The position numbers and the translations under genes are program-made. The notes beneath the pieces are model-generated. The model had not been told where the DNA came from. It saw only the letters and a list, made by a program, of their open reading frames with translations, and ran no database searches. Shown here piece after piece: positions 63,701-64,000 of a DNA stretch of 64,000 nt. The first letter of the stretch is position 1; the number at the start of each line of letters is the position of its first letter. This DNA is from Karalla daura (Eukaryota > Chordata > Actinopteri > Chaetodontiformes > Leiognathidae): the NCBI GenBank assembly GCA_029224185.1, contig JANZKI010000029.1, forward strand, positions 1,178,001 through 1,242,000. Reading direction: 5' to 3'.

Positions 63701-64000
63701 CATGCACCATTGGCCCAAACACAGTGAAGCAACAGGCCTGGAAAGTGTTTAGAAGGCTTAGTTGAGCCTGTTTACAGCCCCCTGCATAGGAGACTGTGGG
63801 GAAAAGCGCTTGGAAAAAGTTTGTTTACACATGCACCATTGGCCCAAACACAGTGAAGCAACAGGCCTGGAAAGTGTTTAGAAGGCTTAGTTGAGCCTGT
63901 TTACAGCCCCCTGCATAGGAGACTGTGGGGAAAAGCGCTTGGAAAAAGTTTGTTTACACATGCACCATTGGCCCAAACACAGTGAAGCAACAGGCCTGGA
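39798..64000 (+). repeat. Long homogeneous family B array (about 188 units)
   Basis: All units carry the ten B states. I saw departures from the consensus at only six places: two changes in the first unit (T at 39872 and the A-like A at 39875), G at 40161, T at 40536, T at 41697 (nine units after the previous, same change), an extra C at 46381, and A at 59282. The interior from about 41.7 kb to the end is otherwise invariant to the eye, while four of the six places lie within the first 2 kb next to the A/B boundary. No open frame of any length runs through the B unit, because T at unit position 110 creates a minus-strand TAA in the frame that is open in family A. The array runs off the window. 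Confidence 0.95.

Larger units (their letters stand above)
1..64000 (+). repeat. 129-bp satellite array filling the window (496 full units + 26 bases)
   Basis: Every part of the window is the same 129-bp unit in the same orientation. Landmarks recurring in each unit, in order, are a StuI-type AGGCCT, TTAGTTGAGCCTGTTTACAG, CCCCCTGCAT, GGGGAAAAGC and CATTGGCCC. Phase is kept throughout except for single-base indels: ten deletions in a special variant monomer, deletions near 26153 and 30796, an insertion near 37802 and one at 46381. Counting these gives 496 full units ending at 63974. GC of one B unit is 62/129 and of the A consensus 64/129. No unique flank is visible at either edge, so the array continues beyond the window on both sides. 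Array size, higher-order structure and absence of genes are typical of eukaryotic centromeric or heterochromatic satellite. The species and chromosomal position cannot be read from the sequence, and I do not recognise the monomer as a named family. Confidence 0.97.

Noticed and set aside
1..64000. CRISPR array
   Set aside because: There are no distinct spacers: the whole 129-bp unit repeats, with no alternation of short constant repeats and unique sequences, and no cas genes.
1..64000. tRNA or other Pol III gene (possible SINE-derived unit)
   Set aside because: I looked for A-box and B-box motifs; GTTGAGCC and nearby sequence do not match the B-box consensus, and there is no terminal A-rich tail or oligo-T terminator.
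1..64000. Telomeric or subtelomeric short repeat, rDNA spacer or integrated element inside the array
   Set aside because: No TTAGGG-like runs, no rRNA similarity and no break in the 129-bp periodicity apart from single-base indels.

Overview
The whole 64 kb window is one uninterrupted head-to-tail satellite DNA array. I see no protein-coding gene, RNA gene, transposable element, CRISPR array, telomeric repeat or unique sequence. The unit is 129 bp, with GC close to 48-50%. From the starting phase of base 1 the window holds 496 complete units plus a 26-base partial one. The tally closes: 496 x 129 minus 12 single-base deletions plus 2 single-base insertions puts the last full unit at 63974. 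An array of this size and uniformity with higher-order structure is typical of eukaryotic (peri)centromeric, subtelomeric or other heterochromatic satellite. I do not recognise the monomer, so I name no species. CpG-to-TpG/CpA differences between its two families hint at a genome with cytosine methylation (vertebrate, plant or similar), but that is inference.

Two monomer families alternate. Family A (about 284 units) is diverse and CpG-rich. Family B differs from the A consensus at ten positions (about 92% identity) and keeps only one of A's five CpGs. From base 77 to 39797 the array is a higher-order repeat (HOR): nine A blocks of 15, 14, 24, 22, 22, 15, 31, 90 and 51 units, separated by eight B blocks that are each exactly three units. 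HOR periods (A block plus B triplet) are therefore 18, 17, 27, 25, 25, 18, 34 and 93 units, with a 51-unit A block last. From 39798 to the end, about 188 B units form an almost invariant array in which I see only six variant sites by eye.

The 25-mer (3224 bp, present twice in tandem at 8072-14519) looks like the reference HOR. The 18-mers are explained by loss of seven units and the 17-mer by two losses (3+5). The 27-mer is a chimera of a 25-mer-like left part and a 17-mer-like right part. The 93-mer contains a 36-unit (4643 bp) tandem duplication, and the 51-unit block is partly a further copy of the same sequence and then restarts the HOR without an intervening B triplet. All of this fits unequal crossover or break-induced amplification.

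Long minus-strand open frames occur across the A blocks only because 129 is 43 x 3 and one frame of the A monomer has no stop. They are periodic artefacts and are not annotated as genes. Base-level statements come from reading by eye; an exhaustive alignment was not possible.
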